This document shows, piece by piece, positions 33,655 to 42,153 of a stretch of 64,000 nucleotides of DNA. The stretch is from Sarcodiotheca gaudichaudii. Lineage: Eukaryota > Rhodophyta > Florideophyceae > Gigartinales > Solieriaceae. Location: contig JAUKVZ010000001.1 of NCBI GenBank assembly GCA_032355985.1, positions 744,001 through 808,000 on the forward strand. The letters are read 5' to 3'. Below the pieces are notes generated by a model. The model searched no databases, was not told the DNA's origin, and saw only the letters and a program-made list of their open reading frames with translations. Within the stretch, counting starts at the first letter, position 1, and each line of letters begins with the position of its first letter. The position numbers and the translations under genes are program-made.

Positions 33655-35625
33655 ATGCCACCCCAAACCTCCATCGAAAAAATCGCCCAGCGCCACGCCG
33701 TCGGACTCGACCCCGCCGACACCGTCCGCGCAGGCATGATCATCACCATCAGACCGCGCCACGTCATGACTCATGACAACACCGGCGCCGTCATCCCCAA
33801 GTTCAAATCCATCGGCGCCGGCGCCGTCCATGATCCCAAGCAACCAGTCTTCGCCATGGATCACGACGTCCAGAACACCACGCCGGAAAACCTCGGCAAG
33901 TACGCCGCCATCCAGAAGTTCGCCGCCGAGCACGGCATCGACTACTACCCGCCCGGCCGCGGCATCGCCCATCAGGTCATGATCGAAGAGGGCTACGTCG
34001 TCCCCGGATCCATGTGCGTCGGCTCCGACTCCCACTCCAACCTCTACGGCGCCGCCGCCGCGCTCGGCACACCCGTCGTTCGCACCGACGCCGCGGCGCT
34101 CTGGGCCACCGGCGAAACATGGTGGCAGGTCCCGCAACAGGTTCGATGCACCCTCACCGGCAAGCTGCCCGAAGGCGCCTCCGGCAAGGATGTCATCATC
34201 ACCCTCTGCGGCCACTTCATGAATGATGAAGTCCTCAACTGCGCCGTCGAGTTCCATGGCGATGGCGTCAGAAACCTCAGCGCCGACGAGCGCATGACCA
34301 TCTCCAACATGACCACCGAATGGGGCGCCCTCGTCGGCATGTTCCCCTTCGATGAAGTCTGGCGCGACTACATGTACACCCGCGCCGACCACTTCGCCAA
34401 ACGCGGTGACGCCAACCCCCGGCTCACGCGCGAGTCCATCGACGCGCTATACGAAAGCCGCGCCGATTTCGCCGCCGATCCCGATGCGTTCTACGCAAAG
34501 GAACTCACGCTCGATCTCTCAACCGTCACGCCGCACATCAGTGGTCCCGACACCGTCAAGGACATGACCTCCATCTACGAAATGGAGAAGCGCAAGCAGA
34601 AGATCGATCGCGCCTATCTCATGTCCTGCGTCAACGCCCGCCTCTCCGACTTCGCCGAAGCCGCCTCCGTCTTCACGCAGAGCGGCAAAGTCCGCAAGGT
34701 CGCCGATGGTGTGAACTTCTACGTCGCCGCCGCATCATCGGAAGTCGAAGCCGAAGCCAAGGACGCCGGCTACTGGAACACACTCGTCGAAGCCGGCGCC
34801 ACCACCCTTCCTGCCGGCTGCGGCGCCTGCATCGGACTCGGTCAGGGCACGCTCGAACCCGGCGAAGTCGGCATCAGCGCCACCAATCGCAACTTCAAGG
34901 GCCGCATGGGCAGCCGCGACGCCCAGTGCTACCTCGCCTCCCCCGCCGTCGTCGCCGCCAGCGCCATCGCCGGTTTCATCACTGCGCCCTTCAAAGTCGG
35001 CGACACCGCCGTCCGTGGCGACTACCGCATCAACTCCGCGCCAAAGGAAAATGGCGCACAGGTTCGCATCATCGAAGGCTTCCCCAGCCGCATCGCCGGC
35101 CGCAGCCTCTACCTGCCGCAGGACAACCTCAACACCGACGGCATGTACGGCAAAGACGTCACCTACCGCGACGACATCACCCTTGAGGAGCAGGGCCAGT
35201 ACGCCATGCTCAACTACGACCCCGAGTTCCAGCAAATTGCCCAGGAAGGCGACATCATGGTCGGCGGCCGCAATTTCGGCACCGGCTCCAGCCGCGAACA
35301 GGCCGCCACCGCCCTGCACAGCAAAGGCATCCGCCTCGTCATCTGCGCCACCGCAAGCCAGACCTACAAGCGCAACGCCTTCAACAACGGCTTCATCGTC
35401 ATCGAATGTGAAGACCTCGTCCGCCACTTCGCCAAACGCTTCGCCGAGGAAAAGAAGTCGAAACTCACAATCCCCGGCCCCGAGATCGATATCGACTTCG
35501 AAAACTCAACAGCCACCGTCGAAGGCGAGACGTACTCCATCGATCCACTGACTCCGACGGCGCAGGAACTCATTGCCGCAGGCGGCTCGGAAAACGTCGT
35601 CCGCTCCAGACTTCAGGCCGTCTGA
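33655..35625 (+). CDS. Aconitate hydratase
   Basis: Aconitase, converting citrate to isocitrate with a [4Fe-4S] cluster. The 656-residue protein is a single chain with large and small (swivel) domains joined. Cluster cysteines appear in LMSCVNARLSDF and GCGACIGLGQG, and the substrate loops are CVGSDSHSNLYGAAA, TNRNFKGRMGSRDAQCYLASP and the small-domain GGRNFGTGSSREQAATAL. Length corresponds to the mitochondrial-type/AcnX-distinct homoaconitase-aconitase subgroup of about 650 residues rather than the 890-residue AcnA. A -10-like TACAAT (33641-33646) lies only 8 bases before the ATG and there is no ribosome-binding site, suggesting leaderless translation. With the citryl-CoA genes and isocitrate dehydrogenase it forms a citrate-handling set. 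Confidence 0.93.
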   Translation: MPPQTSIEKIAQRHAVGLDPADTVRAGMIITIRPRHVMTHDNTGAVIPKFKSIGAGAVHDPKQPVFAMDHDVQNTTPENLGKYAAIQKFAAEHGIDYYPPGRGIAHQVMIEEGYVVPGSMCVGSDSHSNLYGAAAALGTPVVRTDAAALWATGETWWQVPQQVRCTLTGKLPEGASGKDVIITLCGHFMNDEVLNCAVEFHGDGVRNLSADERMTISNMTTEWGALVGMFPFDEVWRDYMYTRADHFAKRGDANPRLTRESIDALYESRADFAADPDAFYAKELTLDLSTVTPHISGPDTVKDMTSIYEMEKRKQKIDRAYLMSCVNARLSDFAEAASVFTQSGKVRKVADGVNFYVAAASSEVEAEAKDAGYWNTLVEAGATTLPAGCGACIGLGQGTLEPGEVGISATNRNFKGRMGSRDAQCYLASPAVVAASAIAGFITAPFKVGDTAVRGDYRINSAPKENGAQVRIIEGFPSRIAGRSLYLPQDNLNTDGMYGKDVTYRDDITLEEQGQYAMLNYDPEFQQIAQEGDIMVGGRNFGTGSSREQAATALHSKGIRLVICATASQTYKRNAFNNGFIVIECEDLVRHFAKRFAEEKKSKLTIPGPEIDIDFENSTATVEGETYSIDPLTPTAQELIAAGGSENVVRSRLQAV

Positions 35626-35631
35626 GCAGTC

Positions 35632-36516
35632 ATGCGCGTCTGCCTCATCGGCGCCACCGGCATGCTCGGCCGCCCCGTCGCGCGCCGATTGGCCGCAGAT
35701 AGTTCATTCGAAGTCACCGCGCTCGTCCGGGATGAAGCGCGCGCACGCAAACTCCTCCCGACCTCAATCGACCTGCGCCCCGGCGACCTGCGCGATCAAA
35801 GCGCACTCGACGCCGCCCTTGATGACGCCGACGCCATCTACACCAATCTCAACACCCCCTTCTGCCCGAAAGAATCCTTCGACCCCGATCGCGACGGCAC
35901 GCGCCTCGTCATGGAAAGCGCCAAACGCGTCGGCGTGAATCGCATCCTGCGCATCTCCGCCCTCGAAGTTCCCGGCGCCGCGGCTCAGCCCGATCCCTGG
36001 TGGGCCCTCAAACGCAAAGCCGACACCGATCATCTCGTCACAACCTCCGGACTGACGTGGACAATCTTCCGCCCCACATGGTTCATGGAATCCCTCGCCC
36101 TCTTCATCATGGGCCCCTGCTGCATGCTTCCGCCATCGAAGAGGACCGCCCTCTACTGGCTCTCCGGCGCTGATTACGCCAACCAGATCGCAAGCGCCCT
36201 GAAAACGCCCGAAGCCGAAAACAGACACTTCGTCTGCCAGGGCCCCGAACCCGTCACCATGCAGGCCGCGGCCATGCGTTTCCGCAAAGCCTTCCGCCCC
36301 TGGGCCCTGCCCCTCCCCGCGCCCCGCATCGCCATGACCATGGCCGGCGCTCTCATCGCTCAACCCCGCTACTTCCTCGATCTGCTCACGTACACCGAGC
36401 GATTCGCCGGCGATCTGCTGGCCGAGCAAACGTCGAAGATCCTGAGCCGCCCCGAAATGACGATCGAGCAATACGCAAAGTCCATCGCCGATACCGGCGA
36501 TCGCCCGCGCAAGTAG
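35632..36516 (+). CDS. NmrA/atypical SDR-type NAD(P)-binding protein
   Basis: A 294-residue Rossmann-fold protein of the atypical short-chain dehydrogenase (NmrA-like) group. The dinucleotide-binding motif is LIGATGMLGRPVARRL, followed by VTALVRD (the NADP-contact region), DLRPGDLRD and RILRISALEVPG. The catalytic Tyr-x-x-x-Lys is not obvious, so it may be an enzyme acting without it or a redox-sensing regulator. It begins 6 bases after the aconitase stop and is probably co-transcribed. Substrate unknown. Confidence 0.75.
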   Translation: MRVCLIGATGMLGRPVARRLAADSSFEVTALVRDEARARKLLPTSIDLRPGDLRDQSALDAALDDADAIYTNLNTPFCPKESFDPDRDGTRLVMESAKRVGVNRILRISALEVPGAAAQPDPWWALKRKADTDHLVTTSGLTWTIFRPTWFMESLALFIMGPCCMLPPSKRTALYWLSGADYANQIASALKTPEAENRHFVCQGPEPVTMQAAAMRFRKAFRPWALPLPAPRIAMTMAGALIAQPRYFLDLLTYTERFAGDLLAEQTSKILSRPEMTIEQYAKSIADTGDRPRK

Positions 36517-36569
36517 GCTCGTGCAGGTAGACTTTCCGCCGAAGCACATCCGCTTCCAGGAGTTGACGC

Positions 36570-37928
36570 ATGATGTCCACATCGCCCAGCGCGCGCATGC
36601 GCCTTCCGATCCTGTTTCTTGCCGTCGCCGTCGTCGCCCTCTCCGGCTGCACGCGCAAGCTCGTTCCCTCGCCCAATCTCTACACCCAGAGCGATGTCAA
36701 TCCCTACGCGAATGTCATCCCTGAGTATCAGAACAACAAGGTTGAAGTCATTTACGCGACCGATCGCATGCCGGAGCCACGCAGGGAAGGCGAGCGACTG
36801 AAGTACAACTGGCATCGATCGCCATCACTCGCGGTCGGTGTGACAACCGTCGAGTTCGGCAACAACGTCACCTGGGAGGAACTGGTCGAGGCCAGCACCA
36901 CGACCCGCAGAAAAGTCAGCCTGCCCATTAAGGTGCGCGAAACGACTGAGCTCTTCCGACTCCTGCCATCGCCATACTCCTATGAACAAGTCAACGGCGA
37001 ACTTGTCCCGCTGCAATCCGAAGTCGAGCAGGACAAGGAAACCGCCAAACTGATTCAGGGCCTCATCGCAGAACGACTTGAAAAGACCGACCGCAAGGAC
37101 GTCTACATCTTCGTCCATGGCTTCAACAACACCTTCGAATACTCCGCCGGAGTCATCGCCGAGATCTGGCACTTCCTGGGGCGCGAAGGCGTGCCCGTCG
37201 TCTACACCTGGCCGGCAGGCGCGAGCGGATTGTTGCGCGGCTACTCCCGCGATCGCGAGTCCGGCGAGTTCACAGTGCATCATCTCAAACAGTTCGCCAA
37301 GATCATCGAAGGCACGCCCGGTCTGGAGCGCCTCCACGTCATCGCCCACAGCCGTGGCACCGACGTGCTGACAGCCGCCGTGCGCGAACTGGCCATCGAA
37401 AACCGCGCCGCCGGCAAACCGGCCAATAGAGAGCGCTTCGCCACGCTGATCCTCGCCGCCGCCGATATGGATATGGGCGTCGTGCAGCAGCGCGTCACCG
37501 CTGAGGGCGTCCCGCTCCTGCCTGATCGAACCGTTCTCTACATCTCAGAAGATGACAAAGCGCTCGGAGCATCAAAGTGGCTCTCTCGAAGCAAGAACAG
37601 ACTCGGCGATTTGAAGTGGGATGAACTCGACGATCGCGCCAAAGCGCGATCGAAGATCGTCGGCGACCAGATCGAGGTCATCGACGCCCGAGTCAAAGCC
37701 GGATTCATCGGTCACAGTTACTTCTATGCCAATCCCGCCGTACTTTCCGATCTCATCCTATTGATGAGAGACGACTACGACCCGGGCGCACAGCACGGCC
37801 GCCCGCTCAAGCGCATCAATCCGGTGCTCTGGGAAGTCACCAACGATTACCCCTACGGCCGTGTCGACGCCGATGGCGCCGTGATCGATGCCTCTCCACG
37901 CGAGGATGACTACGTCGGAGACAACTGA
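36570..37928 (+). CDS. DUF900-type alpha/beta hydrolase lipoprotein (copy 1)
   Basis: A 452-residue lipoprotein (signal ending VVALSGC) with the DUF900 alpha/beta-hydrolase fold. The segment VEVIYATDRMPEPR begins the domain, the oxyanion region is VYIFVHGFNNTFEYSAG, and the nucleophile is Ser in LHVIAHSRGTDVL. Acid and base cannot be fixed by eye (candidates DMDMG and GHSYFY). A good ribosome-binding site (AGGAG) lies before the ATG. The following gene is a tandem paralogue that repeats the signal-proximal sequence RKLVPSPNLYTQSDVNPYA exactly. Substrate unknown; family members are outer-surface esterase-like proteins. Confidence 0.8.
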   Translation: MMSTSPSARMRLPILFLAVAVVALSGCTRKLVPSPNLYTQSDVNPYANVIPEYQNNKVEVIYATDRMPEPRREGERLKYNWHRSPSLAVGVTTVEFGNNVTWEELVEASTTTRRKVSLPIKVRETTELFRLLPSPYSYEQVNGELVPLQSEVEQDKETAKLIQGLIAERLEKTDRKDVYIFVHGFNNTFEYSAGVIAEIWHFLGREGVPVVYTWPAGASGLLRGYSRDRESGEFTVHHLKQFAKIIEGTPGLERLHVIAHSRGTDVLTAAVRELAIENRAAGKPANRERFATLILAAADMDMGVVQQRVTAEGVPLLPDRTVLYISEDDKALGASKWLSRSKNRLGDLKWDELDDRAKARSKIVGDQIEVIDARVKAGFIGHSYFYANPAVLSDLILLMRDDYDPGAQHGRPLKRINPVLWEVTNDYPYGRVDADGAVIDASPREDDYVGDN

Positions 37929-37969
37929 GAAACCGTCGGCACAAGGCGGCCTGAGGTTCGGAGAGCAGA

Positions 37970-39302
37970 ATGATGACACGGCAAGCGGCGGCCGCACACA
38001 CCCTGCGCCTCTCGTTCATGATCGTTGTCATCATTGCGCTCCCGGCATGCTCGCGCAAGCTCGTGCCCTCGCCCAATCTCTACACCCAGAGCGATGTCAA
38101 TCCCTACGCGGATGTCATCCCCGAGTACCAGAACAACAGGGTCGAGGTCATCTACGCCACTGATCGACTCCCTGAGAAACAGCGCGAAGGCGAACGCCTC
38201 AAGTACTCGTGGAAGCGCTCGCCCTCCCTCGCCTTCGGCGTCACCACCGTCGAATTCGGCCACAATGTGAGTTGGGACGATCTGGTCAAAGCCAGCCGCA
38301 GCGCCCGCCGAGAAGTCTCCCTTCCCATCCGCGTGACAAAGACGGAGGAGCTTTTTCGCTTGTCCGCCACGCCGCGCCTCTACGCGATGGTCGATGGCGA
38401 GGTCGTGGATGACCCCGAGGAAGTCGCGCACGATGAGGAAGTCGCCCGCCAGCTCCAGAAGCTCGTCGGCGACAGGCTCGCAATGACGGACACGAAGGAT
38501 GTCTACATCTTCGTCCATGGCTTCAACAACTCATTTGAGTACTCCGCCGGAGTCATTGCCGAAATCTGGCACTTCCTCGGACGCGAAGGCGTCCCCATCG
38601 TCTACTCNNNNNNNNNNCGCCGGCGGCAACATCCTTCGCGCCTACACCCGCGATCGCGAATCCGGCGAGTTCACCGTGTATCACCTCAAGCAGTTCGCCA
38701 AGATCCTTGAGAATACGCCCGGTCTCGAACGCATCCACGTCATCGCACACAGCCGCGGCACCGATGTGCTGACCGAAGCCGTCCGCGAACTTGCCATCGA
38801 AAACCGCGCGAAGGGTAAGAAGCCGCGGCGTGACCGCTTTGCGACCCTCGTCCTCGCAGCGGCCGATCTTGATTTTCAGGTCACCCAACAACGTTTGACC
38901 GCAGAGCGCGTACCCATGCTGCCGGGACGCGTCGTCATTTATGTTTCCGAAGAAGACAAAGCCCTCGGCGCATCACGCTGGCTGTCGCGAAGTGGGAATC
39001 GCGTCGGAAGTTTGAAGTGGGAGGATCTCGATGAACGCGCTCAGCAGCGCAACAAGCTCGCCGGAGAGCACATCGACTTCATTGACGCCAATGTCAGCGC
39101 CGGCTTTGTCGGACACAGCTACTTCTACGGCAACCCCGCCGTCCTCTCCGATCTCATCCTCGCGATCAAGTTCAACTACGACGTCGGCGCCGCCAACGGC
39201 CGCCCGCTCGAACCTATCAATCCCATCATGTGGGAAATCCGCAACGAGTATCCCTACGGCCTCCTCGACGCCGACGGCCGCATCCTCGACGGCGACGAAT
39301 AA
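37970..39302 (+). CDS. DUF900-type alpha/beta hydrolase lipoprotein (copy 2), spanning an assembly gap
   Basis: A tandem paralogue of the preceding gene, about 442 residues: a lipoprotein signal (IALPAC), the same RKLVPSPNLYTQSDVNPYA segment, YIFVHGFNNSFEYSAG, and the nucleophile motif VIAHSRGTDVLTEA. Ten Ns (38608-38617) interrupt it after IVY, and the reading frame differs on the two sides. This is an artefact: the gap is a fixed-size placeholder, and by comparison with copy 1 (VYTWPAG) the missing stretch is probably 6 or 9 bases, so the gene is likely intact. Stop at 39300-39302; a strong terminator follows. Last gene before the plus strand turns G-rich. Confidence 0.82.
38608..38617. other. 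Assembly gap (10 N)
   Basis: Ten undetermined bases inside the second DUF900-type hydrolase gene. The gap size is not a multiple of three and makes the downstream part appear in another frame; coding continues with the same family on both sides, so scaffolding order here is right. Confidence 0.97.
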
Positions 39303-39455
39303 GACGACTGATCGCTCCTGAATGGCCCCGGCCTGCCCCCTCGACCGGGGCGGCTGCGCCGTTATACTCGTCGCCCCGCCGGGCGCTGCGCCCCGGCGTT
39401 TTTCGCAAATTGGACCCAATGCGACGCACAGAAAGCGCGCGGAGAGTGATTCGAG
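39303..39455. other. GC-skew switch point and short intergenic region
   Basis: On the plus strand C exceeds G to the left and G exceeds C to the right (hand counts: 24 C/16 G at 39241-39300; 11 C/25 G at 39541-39600). The 153-base gap holds a terminator and a -10-like TATACT (39363-39368). No DnaA box or AT-rich tract is visible. See findings. Confidence 0.6.
39377..39403 (+). terminator. Strong rho-independent terminator
   Basis: CGCCGGG and CCCGGCG form a perfect 7-base-pair stem around an 8-base loop, followed by TTTTT. It ends the DUF900 hydrolase transcript; because TATACT lies just upstream, it could also act as an attenuator in the isocitrate dehydrogenase leader. Confidence 0.8.
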
Positions 39456-40592
39456 ATGGCCAAGTACAAGATCGCCTGGATGCCTGGAGACGGCGTCGGT
39501 AACGACGTCATGAAAGCCACCCGCACGGTGCTCGACAAGCTCGAGCTGGATGCGGAGTACATCCCGGCGGATATCGGTTGGGAGTTCTGGTGCAAGGAGG
39601 GAGATCCCCTTCCGCAGCGGACGATCGACACGTTGAAGAAGACGGACTGCGCGCTGTTCGGCGCGATCACCAGCAAGCCGCGGGAAGAGGCGCATGACGA
39701 ACTGGCGCCGGAGCTGAAGGACAAGGGGCTTGTTTACTTCTCGCCCATCGTCAAGCTGCGTCAGCTTTTCAATCTGCACACCAATCTGCGTCCGTGCAAA
39801 GCGTATCCGGGCAACCCGCTGAACTATCGCGACGACATCGATCTGGTCGTCTTCCGTGAGAACACGGAAGGCTCCTACGGCGGCGTCGAGTGGTTCCCGC
39901 TTCCCGAGAAGGTGTATGACGCGCTGTGCGACAATCCGAAGATGGTGAAGTGGAAGGATAAGGGGCTGGAAAACGTCGCCCTTTCGACGCGCATCATGAG
40001 TGTGCAGGGTTGTGAGTCGATTTGTCGCCAGTCGTTTGAGTTCGCCAAGAAGCATGGCCGCAAGTCGGTGACGCTGGTTGAGAAGCCGAATGTGCTTCGC
40101 GAAACGGGCGGTCTGATGACGCGCGTCTTCCGCAGTGTGGCCAAGGACTATCCGGGCATCGAGGCGTGGGAGGCGAACATTGACGCCATCTGCATGTGGC
40201 TGATCAAGAATCCGCAGGATTACGACGTCCTTGTCGCGGAGAATATGTTCGGCGACATCGTTTCGGATCTGTGCGCCGGTCTGGTCGGCGGCCTTGGTTT
40301 CGCTTCGGCGGCGAACATCGGCGACGAGTATGCCGTATTCGAGCCGACGCACGGCAGCGCGCCCAAGTATGACGGCAAGGATGTCGTGAATCCGATGGCG
40401 ATGCTGCTGACGGCGAAGCTGATGCTCGAGTGGCTGGGCGAGATGGACAAGGCGGAGCGCCTGGAGAATGCCGTCGCGACGGTGATCAACGAGAACAAGA
40501 TCGCGACGTATGACGTCAAGAAGGTTCGCGCGGGCCAGCCCGGGGCGAACTCGACGACAGAGGTCGCGGCTGAGGTCGCTTCGAAGCTCTGA
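39456..40592 (+). CDS. Isocitrate/isopropylmalate dehydrogenase family, probable NAD-dependent isocitrate dehydrogenase
   Basis: A 378-residue beta-decarboxylating dehydrogenase. It opens KIAWMPGDGVGNDVM, has the ligand loop NLRPCKAYPGNPLNY, VVFRENTEGSYGG, the catalytic Lys/Asp region NIDAICMWLI and VAENMFGDIVSDLCAGLVGG, and FEPTHGSAPKYDGKDVVNP, the nucleotide-binding loop. Ser in NTEGSYGG is at the isocitrate phosphoryl-site position, and Cys in LRPC is unusual. Isopropylmalate dehydrogenase is less likely because the 3-isopropylmalate-specific loop is absent and no leucine genes are near, but the split is not certain. GGAGAG precedes the ATG. Together with aconitase and the citryl-CoA genes it serves citrate metabolism. 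Confidence 0.82.
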   Translation: MAKYKIAWMPGDGVGNDVMKATRTVLDKLELDAEYIPADIGWEFWCKEGDPLPQRTIDTLKKTDCALFGAITSKPREEAHDELAPELKDKGLVYFSPIVKLRQLFNLHTNLRPCKAYPGNPLNYRDDIDLVVFRENTEGSYGGVEWFPLPEKVYDALCDNPKMVKWKDKGLENVALSTRIMSVQGCESICRQSFEFAKKHGRKSVTLVEKPNVLRETGGLMTRVFRSVAKDYPGIEAWEANIDAICMWLIKNPQDYDVLVAENMFGDIVSDLCAGLVGGLGFASAANIGDEYAVFEPTHGSAPKYDGKDVVNPMAMLLTAKLMLEWLGEMDKAERLENAVATVINENKIATYDVKKVRAGQPGANSTTEVAAEVASKL

Positions 40593-40644
40593 GTCGGCTT
40601 GCGACGCTCAGCTTCGGTTGAGCGAACATGCATCAATCCCATCG

Positions 40645-40672
40645 AAGCCCCACACGAATGTGGGGCTTTTTT
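40645..40672 (+). terminator. Rho-independent terminator of the dehydrogenase gene
   Basis: AAGCCCCACA and TGTGGGGCTT form a perfect 10-base-pair stem with a CGAA tetraloop and TTTTTT after it, 53 bases past the stop codon. Confidence 0.92.
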
Positions 40673-40771
40673 GCGTACGTGCCGCCCAAATGTGAACAGA
40701 GGCAAGTCCGGGACAGCCTCCCGGCGGCGTTTGTGCTTGTGTCCCCTCCTCTCTGGGCTAATCGTCGAGGT

Positions 40772-42127
40772 ATGAAATCCTTCGTCCATCGAAGTGCCGG
40801 AATCTGGGGATGCATTTTTGTCGTATGCTCGCATGCTGCTCACGGCGCGTCCGAGAACCCATCGGACGCGGTGCTGTTTGAGCAGTCGGTGGACTATCCG
40901 ACGGGATCCTTTCCAAGTGTCTGTCAGGCGCACGATTTCAACGGCGACGGATTTATCGACATCGTCGTCGCCAATCGCAATGACGACAATGTAATGGTGT
41001 TCTGGAATGACGGCGACGGCTCTTTTCCTTCGACGACGACGCTCGCGACGGGCCCGATGCCGCGTGGCATGGTCGTCGCGGATTATGATGGCGACATGAT
41101 CAAGGACATCGCGGTCGCCAACTTCGACAACGCCGCCTCGACGGTCTCCGTCATCCTGAGCAACGGCGACGGCACTTTTGATCCGTTCTTCAACATCACG
41201 AGCGGCCTCAAACCTCGATTCGTCGACGCGGGCGATCTTGACAACAACGGCACGATGGATCTTGCGTCTGCGGATCTGGGCGATGACACGATGTCCGTGA
41301 TGCTCAACAGCGGCGCGGCGAGTTTTGCGGCGCCGGTGGCGCATGCGGCGAATCTCGATCCCGGATCGATATCGATCGGACATCTGAACAACGACGCATG
41401 GCTGGATATCGTCATCGCAAATCGATTCGGGTATTCGATGGGTGTGTATCTGAACAATGGCGACGGCACTTTTGCTGCGGGCGTCGAGCACCCCGCGCCG
41501 GAGTTTCCGCGCGACCAGACGATCGTCGACGTTGATGATGATGGCGACAACGATCTGGCCGTGGCGCTCGGATTCCTGGCGGCTAATCCTGAAACATTCA
41601 CGATGCGGGTCTGGTTGAACGATGGCAACGGCGTCTTCAGCGAAGGCCAGACAAAGCCGGTTGGAAATATTCCGCACGGCATTTCGCATGCTGATCTCAA
41701 CTGCGACGGCGCGGTCGATCTGGTCGTCGGCAGCACCGGGGCGCGGATCGAGTCGGTGCTTCTGGGCAATGGCGACGGCACCTTCCAGGACGCGATTGAT
41801 TTCGATGTCGGCGGATCGGGCACGTACAACGCCGTGGCGGATCTCAATGGCGATGGATATCCCGACATTATCAATGCGGGCGCTTCGACGAACATGATGT
41901 CGGTGCTGATCAATCGCGGGCCGGTGGAAGGCGTGCCGGGTGACCTGGACAACAATTGCATTGTCGGCGCCTCTGACCTTGCGGCGTTGCTTGGGCTCTG
42001 GGGTCCGTGCGCGGCGGCGCCCGCGGAGTGCAATGCGGATCTTGACGGCAGCGGCGATGTGGGCGCGGCGGATCTGGCGGAGTTGATCGGCCGATGGGGC
42101 GAAACGTGCGAGGTGGATGGCGATTGA
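40772..42127 (+). CDS. FG-GAP/VCBS-repeat protein with dockerin-like tail (copy 1)
   Basis: A secreted 451-residue protein with a signal peptide (GCIFVVCSHAAHGA) and a series of FG-GAP/VCBS-type repeats, each with a calcium-binding D-x-N-x-D-G pattern (DFNGDGFIDIVVANRNDD; DLDNNGTMDLASADLGDD; DVDDDGDNDLAVA; DLNCDGAVDLVVG; DLNGDGYPDIINAG), predicted to make a beta-propeller. The C-terminus has two dockerin-like segments (DLDNNCIVGASDLAALLGLW and DLDGSGDVGAADLAELIGRW). The start is the ATG giving MKSFVH; the open frame upstream crosses a terminator and is not real. A tandem paralogue follows 26 bases later. Likely a surface protein; ligand unknown. Confidence 0.85.
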   Translation: MKSFVHRSAGIWGCIFVVCSHAAHGASENPSDAVLFEQSVDYPTGSFPSVCQAHDFNGDGFIDIVVANRNDDNVMVFWNDGDGSFPSTTTLATGPMPRGMVVADYDGDMIKDIAVANFDNAASTVSVILSNGDGTFDPFFNITSGLKPRFVDAGDLDNNGTMDLASADLGDDTMSVMLNSGAASFAAPVAHAANLDPGSISIGHLNNDAWLDIVIANRFGYSMGVYLNNGDGTFAAGVEHPAPEFPRDQTIVDVDDDGDNDLAVALGFLAANPETFTMRVWLNDGNGVFSEGQTKPVGNIPHGISHADLNCDGAVDLVVGSTGARIESVLLGNGDGTFQDAIDFDVGGSGTYNAVADLNGDGYPDIINAGASTNMMSVLINRGPVEGVPGDLDNNCIVGASDLAALLGLWGPCAAAPAECNADLDGSGDVGAADLAELIGRWGETCEVDGD

Positions 42128-42153
42128 GTTCGGAACGATCGATCGGAGTGAAG

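Noticed and set aside
38599-38720. A real frameshift in the second DUF900 hydrolase
   Set aside because: The frame change coincides with a 10-N placeholder gap; coding similarity to copy 1 resumes at once in the new frame.
39303-39455. DnaA-box cluster or AT-rich unwinding element at the skew switch
   Set aside because: No match to TTATNCACA on either strand within or near this region, and no AT-rich stretch; only the base-composition switch supports an origin.
38973-40352. 459-residue minus-strand open frame across the hydrolase and dehydrogenase genes
   Set aside because: It lies opposite two clear coding genes, has low-complexity Arg/His-rich composition, and shows no family motif.
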